DNA of 64,000 nucleotides from Eudorina sp. 2006-703-Eu-15 (Eukaryota > Chlorophyta > Chlorophyceae > Chlamydomonadales > Volvocaceae), in NCBI GenBank assembly GCA_003117195.1, contig BDSI01000050.1:310001-374000 (forward strand), read 5' to 3'. The position numbers and the translations under genes were made by a program. The notes under the pieces are model-generated. The model ran no database searches. It saw nothing but the letters and a program-made list of their open reading frames with translations, and was not told the origin of the DNA. Below, one piece after another: positions 1-16,300 of the stretch (position 1 is the stretch's first letter; the number at the start of each line of letters is the position of its first letter).

Positions 1-1116
1 CATCAGCGAGCTCACGGCGGTGAGTGGGTGCGACTGTTCCTGAGCTACCCTCATGAAGAAAGCTCCAATCCTCAACATTCGACGCGTTGTTGAACCGGTT
101 GTACTCATCATACTCAGCTGTTAAACGGTTCATGATGTCTTCCAGGCCAGGAGTAAAACTGGTGGCATCTTTCCCATCACTCTCTTCACTCTGCTGGGTG
201 TGCGCAGAATCAGTAGAATGCTTGGCGGCGTGGTACGCCGCATGGAGCCTGTTGAACTCTAAGTGCACCAACGCGGCGCAGTAGAAGTACGACATGTGGG
301 GCATGCACATGCACTGCCGGATGTGTAGAGGCAGGGCGGCACCTGTCAGAAGCTGGCAATGCTGTTGTCGATTGAACGCTTTGCTGGCCTCAAAGTCGGC
401 GAAGTCCATGTCCGAAGCAACCAGCTGCGCCAGTGTGGCATGAGCCTTGTCCGTAGCCACGATCTCCATCAGGGAATCAATCATGAGCTCCTCAACATCA
501 TCTTGGGCCGTTGACCCAGGTCTTAGACGAGCGTTGTCCTCGTCCCCATCGTCGTTGGGCGGCCCTAACTTGAAATAATGTTGCTCATTCTGGTAGTAGT
601 TATCCAGGAATGTCGCCCACAGGTCCGCGTGTTCATCCCGGATGTGATCCGACAGAGCAACAAAGAGTGAAGCCAAGGTGTCCTTGTCCGTCGGCATGGG
701 TGGAGGGATGCAGACCGGCCAGCCAGGCAACAGAATAGTCGAGCAGTTTAGGTGCGGATTGACAGCCTTGAATACCTCGATTGGGATTGGCTGCGGACCA
801 GCCCAGAAGGCCAGTTTCTGGCAACTGTCCCCGGGCATCACCCGTTGCACCATGGTGCCTTCGGGGCAAGGTACGGGATCGGCACAGACAGCTGTGCCAC
901 CATTGGTGCCGGTGCTGCCGCTGCTGATGACCTCCTCATAGGCTGTGTAGCCCCCATCGTCACCCTCACCATTACCAGCAGCTGCCTTGTTACATTCCAG
1001 GTGAGGATTCAAGCTGATGAACCTTTCCAGGGGCATGGCGAAGTACGCGGCCATGTGGACACAAGTTGTGACCGTTGGCGGCGCAGTTGACAATAGGAAA
1101 GGTGCCGGGCAGTTCA
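1..1116 (-). CDS. LysM-domain protein, 3' part off the left edge and 5' exon(s) not found
   Basis: An open frame runs on the minus strand from a splice acceptor (CTTCAG before 1116, phase-1 entry) to the left edge without a stop. Two LysM-like repeats are visible at its start: a divergent one ending in ISLNPHLECN (minus, near 1040-975) and a canonical one with PGDSCQKLAF followed by VNPHLNCSTILLPGWPVC (near 850-700). After these come about 230 residues of a helical, acidic region with no family I recognise (for example DDVEELMIDSLMEIVATDK), including a small His/Cys/Met-rich patch (CMCMPHMSYFYC). LysM domains bind GlcNAc-containing glycans; the neighbouring genes encode secreted LysM proteins, so this one is probably secreted too, but its signal peptide would be in a missing 5' exon. 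Upstream of 1116 the frame is closed by a stop, which is why I infer an intron. Confidence 0.75.
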
Positions 1117-2986
<1,870 letters not shown>

Positions 2987-5791
2987 CTAGATCAATGGCG
3001 GTCCTGACTGACTAGACTGACCTTGCTGCTGCTTGTCTGGTGTAGGCGGCAGTGGTGCGCGGACGCAGACTCGAGCTCCCTGGCCAGGCATTGGACACTG
3101 GATGCCGGGGTTTAGAGACTCAAACACCCCGTCATCCAGCCCAAACGTGACCTTTAAGCCGTAGCAGTGGTCGTCAGCGGTCGAAGTATAGTAACTCGCG
3201 CACTCGGATTCTTCTATTTCTGCCTGCAGGAGTCTAGCACGTCTCAGTGCCCTTCCCCAAGGCCGTTCCTGAAGATGTCGCCGCCTTCCGGTTAATGAGC
3301 TACTAGAACCTGCATGCATGCAGCAGGGCAGGCAAAGATATCAGGGTGGTATCATGTACAAATTATATATTCGGCCGACATTTCTGAATATTTTTTAGAA
3401 ATTTTTACATTATTAATTTACAGATGTGAATGTTCGTTCCGTCCTCGCGGTACAACCGTGTGACTTCCGTCCTGGAACACGCAATAAGCCCATGAAATTT
3501 ACATACGTCGGTTACGTCGGTAAGCAAGCACGTTTGCAAGCGAGCATATGTACCATGATGTTTGGCGACATAGAAGCGCTTGCAAGTTGGGGTCCTCTAT
3601 CTGTACTGGAAGTCAATTACGTCATACACACATTCACTCACGATGCAGCGAGAGGCAGCTCATTCTTCAAAGGATTATTATTAGCTAGCTAGCTAGCTAG
3701 GACGGACGGGAGGTCTTTCTTGCCAACGAAGCTCACGCGTCCTAACTCCCCCGAGTGAACGCACATTTGTTATAGCGAATGTCTGCTATGTGTAATGCCT
3801 GATAAAGAATTTAAGGAACGTGCGTCCGTCCGCGTATGTACCGAAAATCTGTCAATCTGCTGCATGGTACGAATAGTACGAACAGTAGTCATACTAGTCA
3901 TACCTCGGACGCATAGCACTACACCGATTTGCAGGTTGGCACAGTTGAGACCCGGATTGAGGCTGACCAGGGCATCGACGGTGAGGCCGAACGTCTGGCC
4001 AATCGCGTAACAGTAGTCGCCCGCCACGACTTTGTACGACTGGCTGCATGCAACGCCTGATTGGGGGCCTGTACGTACGTAGCGGCGCAACGCAGAGAGC
4101 GTGGAACTTCAACTCAGAACTAACCAAATTAACAACGAACGAACCTATCTTAGGTACGTAGATAGGCACGCACATCCATGCAGGTATACAACCCACTCAT
4201 TATCCAGCATGCATGCATAATAAGTCGCATATAATTGGTACGTAACAAGTATACATAATCGATAATCGGTTTATACGCACGCAAGCAGTGACCGCGCGCT
4301 TTCACAGATTGCAGGTGCGTGTCTGGTGTGAAATTGTTCGCAGCATTATTATTATATATTCGTTCGTCTATCGTTGCTCACCTCGGACGCACATATTTGT
4401 ACCAATCTGCAAGTTATTGCAATTGACGTTGGGATTCAGTTTGATAAGCGCATCAAGCGATAAGCCAAACTGCTGGCTGATTGCGTAGCAATAATCACCA
4501 GACCTCACTATGTAGTTCAGAGTACAATAGGCCGGGGGAGGGGATGGTGGCGGCGGAGGGGGAGGTGGCGATGACCGCGGGGGCGGAGATGGCGGCGGCG
4601 AAGGGGGAGGTGGCGATGACCGCGGGGGCGGAGATGGCGGCGGCGAAGGGGGAGGTGGCGATGACCGCGGGGGCGGAGATGGCGGCGGCGAAGGGGGAGG
4701 TGGCGATGACCGCGGGGGCGGAGATGGCGGCGGCGAAGGGGGAGGTGGCAATGACCGCGGGGGCGGAGATGGCGGCGGCGAAGGGGGAGGTGGCGATGAC
4801 CGCGGGGGTGGAGATGGCGGCGGTGGAGGGGGGGACGGCGGCGGCGGGGGTGGGGGAGAAGTGCGGACAGCCACGCACAGTACTTGCCCCAGTTGCAGCC
4901 TCGAGCAGTCAAGTGAGGGATTGATCTGCTGAAGCTGGGCAAGCGTAATGCCCTGGTCTGCGCGGATCTTATCACATACATCGCCGTTGGCAACGGTGTA
5001 TGTCCGAATGCAGTTTGCAACCAAGGGAACAGGCGGCGGCGGTTGGTACAAGAGATCTGCGGAAAAATATAAAGGAGGTAATAAATATGGTAGGTAAGGG
5101 AATGCGGCATGGAAAATGCGAGGGATTCCACTAAACTATATTATTATGTTGATATCTACTACAAATATTATATATAACTATATGTATTTTATTTATTGAT
5201 GTACCATATATTAATTATACTGATATACTACCATGTATCACATCACATCACAATCATTACATCAGTTTTCATCATATTATATATGGGCCCGTTGACCAAA
5301 TTTAATATCTCGGCGCCAAAAGATAGATACATCTTTTGGCTCCAAAAGATAGATACATCTTTCTGCATCTAGATGCAACAACGGATCGTGTCCCATACGA
5401 TGCTTGACGCCCTGACCTCCAAATTCGTCTTCAAAAATCAGGCATACATCTCACGGGCAGGCAAACGAACACTCTTCAAATACATGAAGTATGTATGTAT
5501 ACGAGCACGTACACAAAACTTTACATAAATACTAAAAACGGACATACCTGTCAAACAGAGCACCCTGCCGGCTGGAAGAACACTGCAATTAAGACCTGGA
5601 TTGAAGGTAAGCAGCTGTGTCAGCTGAATGCCTTGCGAATCGCGAATCTTTTCACAGGAATCCCCATTCACCACGCTGTATGCCCTGGGACAACCATTGG
5701 TAGTTAGAGGTGGCGGAGGTGGCGGGCCCTGACCTGCGATCCAGCCAACAGCCGCCAGAAGCAAAAAAGGTGAGCAGCGAGCAAGCCGCAT
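2987..5791 (-). CDS. Secreted five-LysM protein with Ser-Pro hinge (4 exons)
   Basis: Exons, minus strand: 5791-5548, 5056-4382, 4056-3904, 3219-2987. They join in frame to 434 residues plus stop; every intron is phase 1 and starts GT and ends AG. Exon 1 begins with a signal peptide (MRLARCSPFLLLAAVGWIAG), a short Pro run and LysM1 (VNGDSCEKIRDSQGI). Exon 2 carries LysM2 (ANGDVCDKIRADQGI), a hinge of about 110 residues built of SPPP/PRSS blocks, and LysM3 (RSGDYCYAISQQFGL). Exon 3 is exactly LysM4 and exon 4 holds LysM5 (DDHCYGLKVTFGL) and a Gln/Pro-rich tail. LysM modules bind GlcNAc polymers; LysM plus Pro-rich hinge is the architecture of volvocine extracellular-matrix proteins and chitinases, but no catalytic domain is present here. 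Exact start of exon 4 is uncertain by six bases (two AG choices, same frame). Confidence 0.9.
4540..4860. repeat. 45-bp tandem repeat coding for the Ser-Pro hinge
   Basis: A 45-bp unit recurs about six times (starts near 4569, 4614, 4659, 4704, 4749, 4794) with almost no differences, coding on the minus strand for 15-residue blocks of [15 protein letters not shown] type. The opposite strand is also open across the repeat, which I regard as a by-product of composition. Confidence 0.9.
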
Positions 5792-6557
5792 TTCATGTAT
5801 TTTTTTGGCGCCAAATAAACAACAAAGACGGAATAAGTACGTAGTAATAGACGTGCGCTAGCCAGAGCCAATTACGTACGGCGTATTCTTCGTTCAGGTG
5901 TGTGCGCCATACATAGCAATGTTCATCACCACGCGCCGTGAGGAAGGACCGACGAATATGGATGGGCAGTAACAGCCTTATGTGCGTGAAATAATTTACT
6001 GCGCTCACTTGCACGCACACGCAGACAAGAAATTGTAGCTAGCACCAAATGATTAATAACATAACCATGCATAGCAATAGCAATATTTTATTACGTTTGC
6101 CGTCCGGGGTCTGTGGTGGCCCCCCGGCGTAGCCTGACACCAAACAGCCGCCTAACCTAGCCAACCACCAAATGAAAACGCCCGTGTAGCCTTGCACCGA
6201 AACGCATATATATCAACGCAGCCGAGCCTTGAGTGGTGATGAGGTATACATGTACATAGGTGTGTACGTACACGCCCACGTGGGTGTAAAATCAATCATG
6301 TAGCTAATTACGTATGCATACATCGCAATGCATACATTGCAAAGCATAATTGATCGATTTTACACCCACATAGGCATGGTCGTTACGTAATGACACATCT
6401 ACGTACAGACACGCACGCAGGCGTGGTCATAGAGCTGGGCGTATGCACGCAGCAGCAGACAGATAAAGAATAGGTGTCCTTGCCTCGCGCGGCATTGTCT
6501 GGACGAGTGAATAAATATGAAGCTTCAGACAAGCAGCAGACAGACAGACGGACCTCG
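5792..6557. other. Intergenic region between two LysM genes
   Basis: Promoter side of the five-LysM gene and 3' side of the next LysM gene. No further LysM exon is readable on the minus strand here. Several short inverted stretches occur (acacccac and gtgggtgt around 6270 and 6365) but nothing I can assign. Confidence 0.5.
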
Positions 6558-9367
<2,810 letters not shown>

Positions 9368-10062
9368 CTGCAGACAAACGATACAAAGTCTTTAGATTTG
9401 GTGGCATCTTTTCGAGCAGTAGTAATTCCACGCACGCAGGAGCTAGCGAGCCAACGATTTGATTTCCAGCGTCATGCAGCGCCTCCAGACTTTCAGCGGA
9501 AGCAAATTCGGCAGTTAAAAATGAGGTCTTTGACTGATTTAAGCCCGTAATTGTAGCGCAGTCAACCTGCCTGTCAGCCGTTCATTCGTTCTACACCTGA
9601 CGCACGCACAGATTGTTGGTGCTTGCATAGTGTTATTAAAGATAATCTGTACATACGTTGTGAGATCTTCGTGACAAGGTAAATAAGTTCGTTTGGGCCG
9701 GGTGCGTGTGAGATACGACCCCGAACCGGCAGAGAAGCAACCTGACGTAGCTGCTGCACTAATAATAGAAGCCGACCTAATATCTAACTAATTAACCTCG
9801 CTCGCAAATCCGTACATCAGACGGGCACGCCGGGATGACAGGCACGTTTGGTTTCTTAAAGCTATGCAAAGAACGAATAAATCTACCAGTCGTATGCGTG
9901 CAGTACAGTAAGTTTTAAAAGTAAACGGCCATTTTTACGAGAAGGGCCTACGGCAATCCCGCTTTTTGTTTTGTGTAGGTTTGATGAAAGGATGTGAAGA
10001 AGGGCGTAGGGGGCCGATCGCGTCACTTGATTGAAAGAGAGCATGAATCCTCATGAATGCTG
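9368..10062. other. Upstream region of LysM gene up to the LINE insertion
   Basis: AT-rich, no supportable exon. It should contain the 5' exon and/or promoter of the LysM gene unless these lie beyond the LINE. 10050-10062 is one copy of the LINE target-site duplication (CTCATGAATGCTG). Confidence 0.5.
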
Positions 10063-10307
10063 ATGATAATAATAATAATAATAATACGCCCAGTCAGGGA
10101 CTGTGGCATGTGTTAAGGGGGCAGGAGTGATGAGGCTATGGGTTTCCCCTTGCCTATACACTACCCGCCACCGCTAATGTGAAATCACGATCTGCATTGT
10201 GTGCTAAGTTCCTGATGGATTGTCTCCTACAGGTTGTCCTCTTTCCATCTTGCGTCGGAGTGTAACGATGCCGTTCAGCATATGTACGGCATGGTCGTGC
10301 AGGTCGT

Positions 10308-13300
10308 TCAAGCACGCCCTGGCTGCGTGGCTGCAGGCCCCGAGCTCAACCAGGAGTGGAAGGAGGTCTTTTCGTATGGTTCCCCGAAACCCAGACTGAT
10401 GGCGTCCTGTTTCGTATAGCGCACCTTCCATCCCACTTCTGCAAGCTCTTTGGCCAGGGTCTCGTGCTGCTGCACTTTGTCGTGCTGTTTCGCAGTGTGG
10501 TTGGTGTCTGAGGTGTAGCCGATTTCAAGAATGTGTACGGTGTGGTCCTCGCGATCCCAGGGGCCTGTGTATCCCGGTTTACTTGCCTCCAGGAGTGGTA
10601 TCGTTGGTATGAACAGTATGTCCGGTCTGAGTTTTAGGCGGAGGTCGGTGGGCGTATTTGGCAGCACCCACTCCGGTATGCGGGTGCTCGCGGCATAGTC
10701 AGGGAGCTGCTGCGCCTGACAAGCATCCATGATCATGAAGCAACCACCCAAGCGTCCTGTGGCGAGCAGTCTGGCGATCTGCCGGACTGCGACATTGTGT
10801 CGTTTGATGTAGAGGGCTGTCATGTCCGGGTGTTGACAGCCACCCAGGATGTGTCCTCCAGAGTCGGGACCCCGGCACAGTGGGCAGGGTGCGGTCTCCA
10901 CCATGTGTGGTGGGACTGCGGATTGTATACGCGATCGTTTGGTGCCTACCAGGGGACGTCGGAAGCGCTGCGCCAGTTTGTTGTTCCACAGTTGTCCGTA
11001 CCAATAGTCCATACACCGCTTGAGTTTCTTGTGCCTTCCCGCGCGCCGGTTGAGGGTGCGCGCGCTTGTACGGATGTCTAGGTGCGGGAGCGTGGCTGAC
11101 ATGAAGGACGTGTACAGGGTTTGTTTGGTGTAACCGAGGTGCACCTCTGGTTTTATTAGCGATGTCACCCCTCGGTTAAGGTCGTTGGCGTAGTGACCGG
11201 CGGTGCGTTCCGGCCCGCTGGCTTTTCGCACCCACCAATAGTGCGCTCTGGGGTCGTTGTCGGACGTTTCTGTTTGCCACATGGCGTCGTCGGGCGCGTC
11301 CCGGCGCGCAGCCTTAACTGCCGCTCTATCAGCCGCGTCATTGTATTTTATTCCTGTGTGGGATTTTACCTTCAGAAGATGTGTCTTGAGTTTCCTTACA
11401 GCTCGTTCTTTCAGAATCCGTACAATGTTCGTAAGTAGGTCTTTGTGTTTACTGAGCGCGAGTTTCGTAGGTTGATTTATCATTTTCTTTATCAGAAACA
11501 GTGACGCGGCTGAGTCAGTCCAGATTGTAATGGGTGCGTTGTTGAGGCCCTCCTCGTCATTTCTCATTGTAAGACCTTGGTGGATAGCACTCAGCTCGCA
11601 ACGTGTAATGGTTTGGCATCCCGTCGTTCCTGCGTTAACATCTATGTAGAGCGTTTTGCCTGTGAGGGCATCGACCGCGGCCGCCCCAAGGACTTGCGCT
11701 TCGGCTTCATCAACCTGGATCTTTTGGACAGACCCATCAGTGTATATGCCGGATTCAGCGTCATGGCGCAGAGCTATTTTTGCTGGGAACATCAGGTGTG
11801 CGCTGCATCGTTCGTCGTCGGTCAGGTTGTCACATCTCCGGGAGCTCAGGCTAGGTGCACAGCCGGTTTCGTACTTCTCTTTCAACCTACGTATGTGTTT
11901 GCGCACCCATTGGGGTAGTCGCAGGTCCGTGTCCTGGGTCTCGTCCATTGCTGTGCGGTCCTGGGGCGGCTTCGTGATGGAGTCGATTGCTTGACGAAGT
12001 GGTTCCACGACACTGCCTCCAGTCTTGTTGGCGACGAGGATCAGGTCGAGGCCGTTGGGGTAAGAGGGGACGTCTTCCCATATTGCGTCGTTGCTTAGGT
12101 TGCTGTCACTCCTGTCGGTCGAGATTGTCCCGACGTGAGTGACCAGGTCGTGCCGTAGGTACCGGGTGTAGGGTGCCGTTTTGGATGCAGGGAACACGAG
12201 CAGCGTGGCCGTGGGGTCTGTGTGGTTGCGCTCTGCGTCAGCCCATCCCAGGGCCCATCGCATGGCATGGTGTCCCTCTTCGGGGGTTGGTTCCGGGTGA
12301 GCGACAGAGGCACCCCTGAATGGCTGTTGGTATGCGTCGTGGCTTGCTCCAAACAGTTTGTCCTCGGGGAATCTTGCATGGTATACTCTTGTGCACTTGG
12401 CGACGTTCAAGGGCGAGGCGAAGCGCTCCGTGTCCGCACCTATGGACTGCATGAGTCGTTCCATGAGATATTCGCTAAGACGTTTCTCGTGCGCTTTTTT
12501 GACGGTATTCGTTTTGCTCCCGCCCCTGTCCCTGTATCGTAGCAGCAGTCGGGCCACGTCTTCGGGGAATCCTCCGGGGGCGGCAAGCCTCGCATGTTCT
12601 TCCGGGTGAGCAGATTTGGCCGCCGTGTATCGGAGCCACATGTCGCTCAGTCGTGTTGCTGGGAGCATTCCTAGATATTTTCCCCTCGGGTCGTAGACAT
12701 ATGCGCGTTTCGCGGTTTGTAGGTCCGCGGGTTCCCGGTCTCGGGGATCACTAAATATCGGGTGCGCCGCGCCCGGCGCGCAATTGTGCTTGCCTATTTG
12801 GATTGTGTATTTGCCGGTCGGGTGTATGTCCATCTCCGGGTTCCGTGCTTCGGTGTCGATCTCCACGTACCTCCGAAGGGTCCGCTGTCCTCGGGTGGTC
12901 TGGTAGCACTCTTCTTCCCATCGTCCTTGCCTTTGTTCGTCCGTTAGGTGTTGATCTTGCGCCTGGTTCACTCGCCCGGGCTCATGTTCGATGCCGTGTT
13001 CTCGTCTATGGTTGTATTCTGATAGCAGGGTGTCCCATGTGTCTTGCGACGCGAGCCTGGTTTCCTCCTCTTCCGTTGGTTCCCATTCAACGTCTAGCAT
13101 GCCGCCTTCCCCATCATCTCCTGTGGTGTATGGTCGCAGGTCGCGCGGTGTGTACTTGTGGGCTTCGTAAAGCGGAAGCGCCCCCTTGGGTATGAGGGTC
13201 CTCTGCCAGGCGACCGTGTAGTATGTACGGTGAGTCGGTCGGCTATGTCTCCCGGTCCGTTTTTGCTTACTCGGGGGCGGGTCAGCGTCCACTCGCTTTC

Positions 13301-16300
13301 GTGTTTGGGCTATAATGCGGGCCACTCTGTCCTGCGTCCCGAACAGGGCTTGGGTGATGGCGAACCCATGTTCGGTTGGCACCCCCTCGGGCCAGTCTTG
13401 GTTGCCCATGAGCATATTGTAAAGTCGTTGCGCGTCGGGCACCCTCTGGCTGAGTCCCCGAAGGGTGGGGAGCCTCAGCAGGAGGGCACAGTGTTCGACG
13501 GTTAGGGGTCCCTGTTGTGGCACCCATCCGATTGGGTCTGTATCCGTGATCCCATTCACCGGCTTGCCCTTGTTTCTCCGCAGGTAGAGTTTTTGGAGCT
13601 CGTGCTTTCGGTTCTTTCCGTCCGGGTTCCGACTTCTGCCTGGGCGTGATGGTCGCACATTCCCTGTAAGCGGTGCGGGTGCAGGGGCTTCAGTGTCCTG
13701 TGCCCTGTGCCTCATGTGGTCTGGGTGGGTATTTTCTGGGTCGGGGCGCGCATTCTTGTCGGGGTTTTGCATCCCGGCAGGCCGCATGTACCGGGTAATG
13801 TAGTCTCCCGGGAGGGGGTTGGGGACGGTGCCCCGGCGTGTGAGCCCTGTGACGGTCGGGTCTCCGGGAATTTTTCTGAGATCGGCCGGCAGTGGTGCAG
13901 CGCTGCGGTACTTTGCCGCTCCCGTGCGGGTAGTGGCGTCCTCGCTGAGCGCTAGACTGAGTCTATTCAATGCGACTTTGTGTTTCTGTCTTACACGGCG
14001 CCCCCCTATACGTTGCAGCTGGGTTGTGTCGATGAGGTGCTGCCCCGTGTTGTTATCACGTAGGGCTCTCAGGTCAAGGCCCAGCTCAAGCAGTGGTTGA
14101 AGGCATCGGAACGGTAGGGCGTGCTCGGTTGGGGTCATGAGCCCCTCGCCTAGCAGTTGTGCGAGGCTGTTAGCTTCCTGGTGATAGTGTTCCCCTTGGT
14201 CTGTAAGCTCCAGACCGGCTTCTCGTACGAGCGCCAGCTGTTTGAGCGTCGTATAGAACCGACTTTCCCGCTTGAGCTGATGGATCGGTATGTTTCCGGC
14301 ATGCTGTCCCTGTACCCGTAGGAGGGCTCTCGTGACTACTCCAAGCCGTCCCGGGTCGTTCAGGGATGTGACGAGCGCTTTGGTGGCGCGGTGCACGTAC
14401 AAGGTACGTATCGACCCTACGCCTAGGCCCATCTGGTCGGTGGGAGCTAGGATTGCGCGAGTTGGGAATCCCTTCTTCAGGCCGTAGCTTCGTTTAGCAA
14501 TACCTGCTATCTGCGAGTCGAAACTGGCAACGTCATGTGGCGTGTAGGCCATAGCGCATAGGCCGTATGCGACTTTAGGATGTATCAGCGTTTTGATCAT
14601 GTTGATGCGCTGGTCGGGGGTGGCGAGGGACTCGACAATTCCTTGCCCCCGGCGCTTGATTTCGGCCCGGGTGTAGGCCACCTGCTCTGCCCAGTCTAGT
14701 GTGGGGGTGATGTGCACCCCCAGGTACTTGTAAGGTTCCGTTGGGGGCTCATATGGGAGAGCTTCGCCATCGATGCGGATTTGTCCTTTGAGCATCCTGG
14801 CGAGTGCGGCGTCGTACGGCTTACTCCCTGGGCCCCGGCTGAGGTCGCGGTCCGATCGCGCGCGGCCATGTAGGATCCCCTGTAGCTGGCATTTGCTTAC
14901 GTTCACCTTTAGTCCCCCCCATGTGCAATAGGCCTCGATTTTAGCACACTGGACGCGCGTGTCGGAGACGTTGTTGGTCAGTATGGCCAAGTCATCAGCG
15001 AAGGCGCCAGAGCTGAAGTGGTGTCTGTCGTTTTCGTCGGGGGTTAGGCACCCATATCTGTACCCCCTTCCGCCATTGTGTAGCCACCTCAGCAATGGTT
15101 CCATAAAGATAATGAAGAGCATCGGGGACAGCGTGTCACCTTGGACCGTTCCGCGCTCAATAGGAATCGCGGGTGTGCGCCCGTGTTCTGTTCTGATTGT
15201 TGTAGACGCCCGTGAGTACAGGTTTGAGATGACCTCTATCAGGTCTACGGGGTATCCGAGGTCATATAGGATGGACAGCAACTTATCTTGGTCAATCGTA
15301 TTGAACGCCGACGTAAAGTCGACGTACAGGATGATGAGGTCCCGACTCATGAGAGCCGCGTCTTCCATGGCGTGCAGGACATTCTGTATTTGCCGTTCTG
15401 TGTTGCGCTGCCGTAGGAACCCTTCTTGTGCTTCGGTGAAGATGTGAGACTGCTCGCTAAAGAGGGCCATATTCAGCGTGACCAGGCTGGTGTACAGCTT
15501 GTACACCGTGTTTGCCAGCGCTATGGGTCGCTTGTTTTTTATGAGCAGCGGATCCCCCTTCTTCGGCAGCAGAACCGTCTCGGACGCGGTCCAGTGAGCC
15601 GGGATCTCCGCCTTGGCCCACATAATGGTCATGAGGTGATGGAGGACGTGCTGGAGGGCATCCGGGAGCGCCTGGAGGAGTTCATTAGGTATGCCGTCGG
15701 GGCCTGGTGCCTTGCTGCGCGCAAGGTGGTTTAGACATTCCCTAAAGTGCATAGGGTCAGCAATCCCGGGGAGCAAGGAGACTGGAACTCCTCTCGGTCG
15801 GGCTAGCGTTCGCATGGGGTCGGGTGCGCTCGCTTTCATCCAGGGGTAGTTGCGGGGGGCATCTGCTGGCAGGAATTTGCCCGTGCGGGGTCCAGAGATG
15901 GGCTTCGCCAGTTTAGCGAAGTGCGTGTGGAGCGCGTCCAGGATCTCTTCCGGGTCCGTTCGAATTTGCCCATCCGCCGGATGTCGAATGGCGGAGATCC
16001 CCCGGGGCTGGTCGTCGTCGTCGAGGACCTGCCTATGCGCCTGTTTAGGCTTCTTGCTCAGGAGTTTCTGGAATCTTTTGGCGGCTTTCTTGCAGCGACT
16101 TGTCCTAACTTCCTGTACAATGCGTCTGATTTCTGCTCCTTTATCCCGGATGGCCGCCCTCAGGTTGTCTGCGGGGGTGTCAGCAGCGGCGGCTGCCTCG
16201 GTGGCGTGCCCCGCACCCCTGGCCGGCCCGCCGTTCTCTCGTTCGGCGGGCGTGGTCTGCGGATTGGATCTGGCGGGTTCGCCTGATGCGCTGTGTTCTG

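Noticed and set aside
4540..4860. Regular repeats resembling a CRISPR array
   Set aside because: Units are directly adjacent without unique spacers, code for a Pro-rich hinge, and the genome is eukaryotic.
4481..4924. Plus-strand frame with repeated EVAMTAGAEMAAAKG units
   Set aside because: It is the antisense of the 45-bp hinge repeat of a well-supported LysM exon.
9574..9759. Candidate 5' exon for the LysM gene at 6558-9367
   Set aside because: No signal-peptide start leading to a donor in the required phase 0 could be found.
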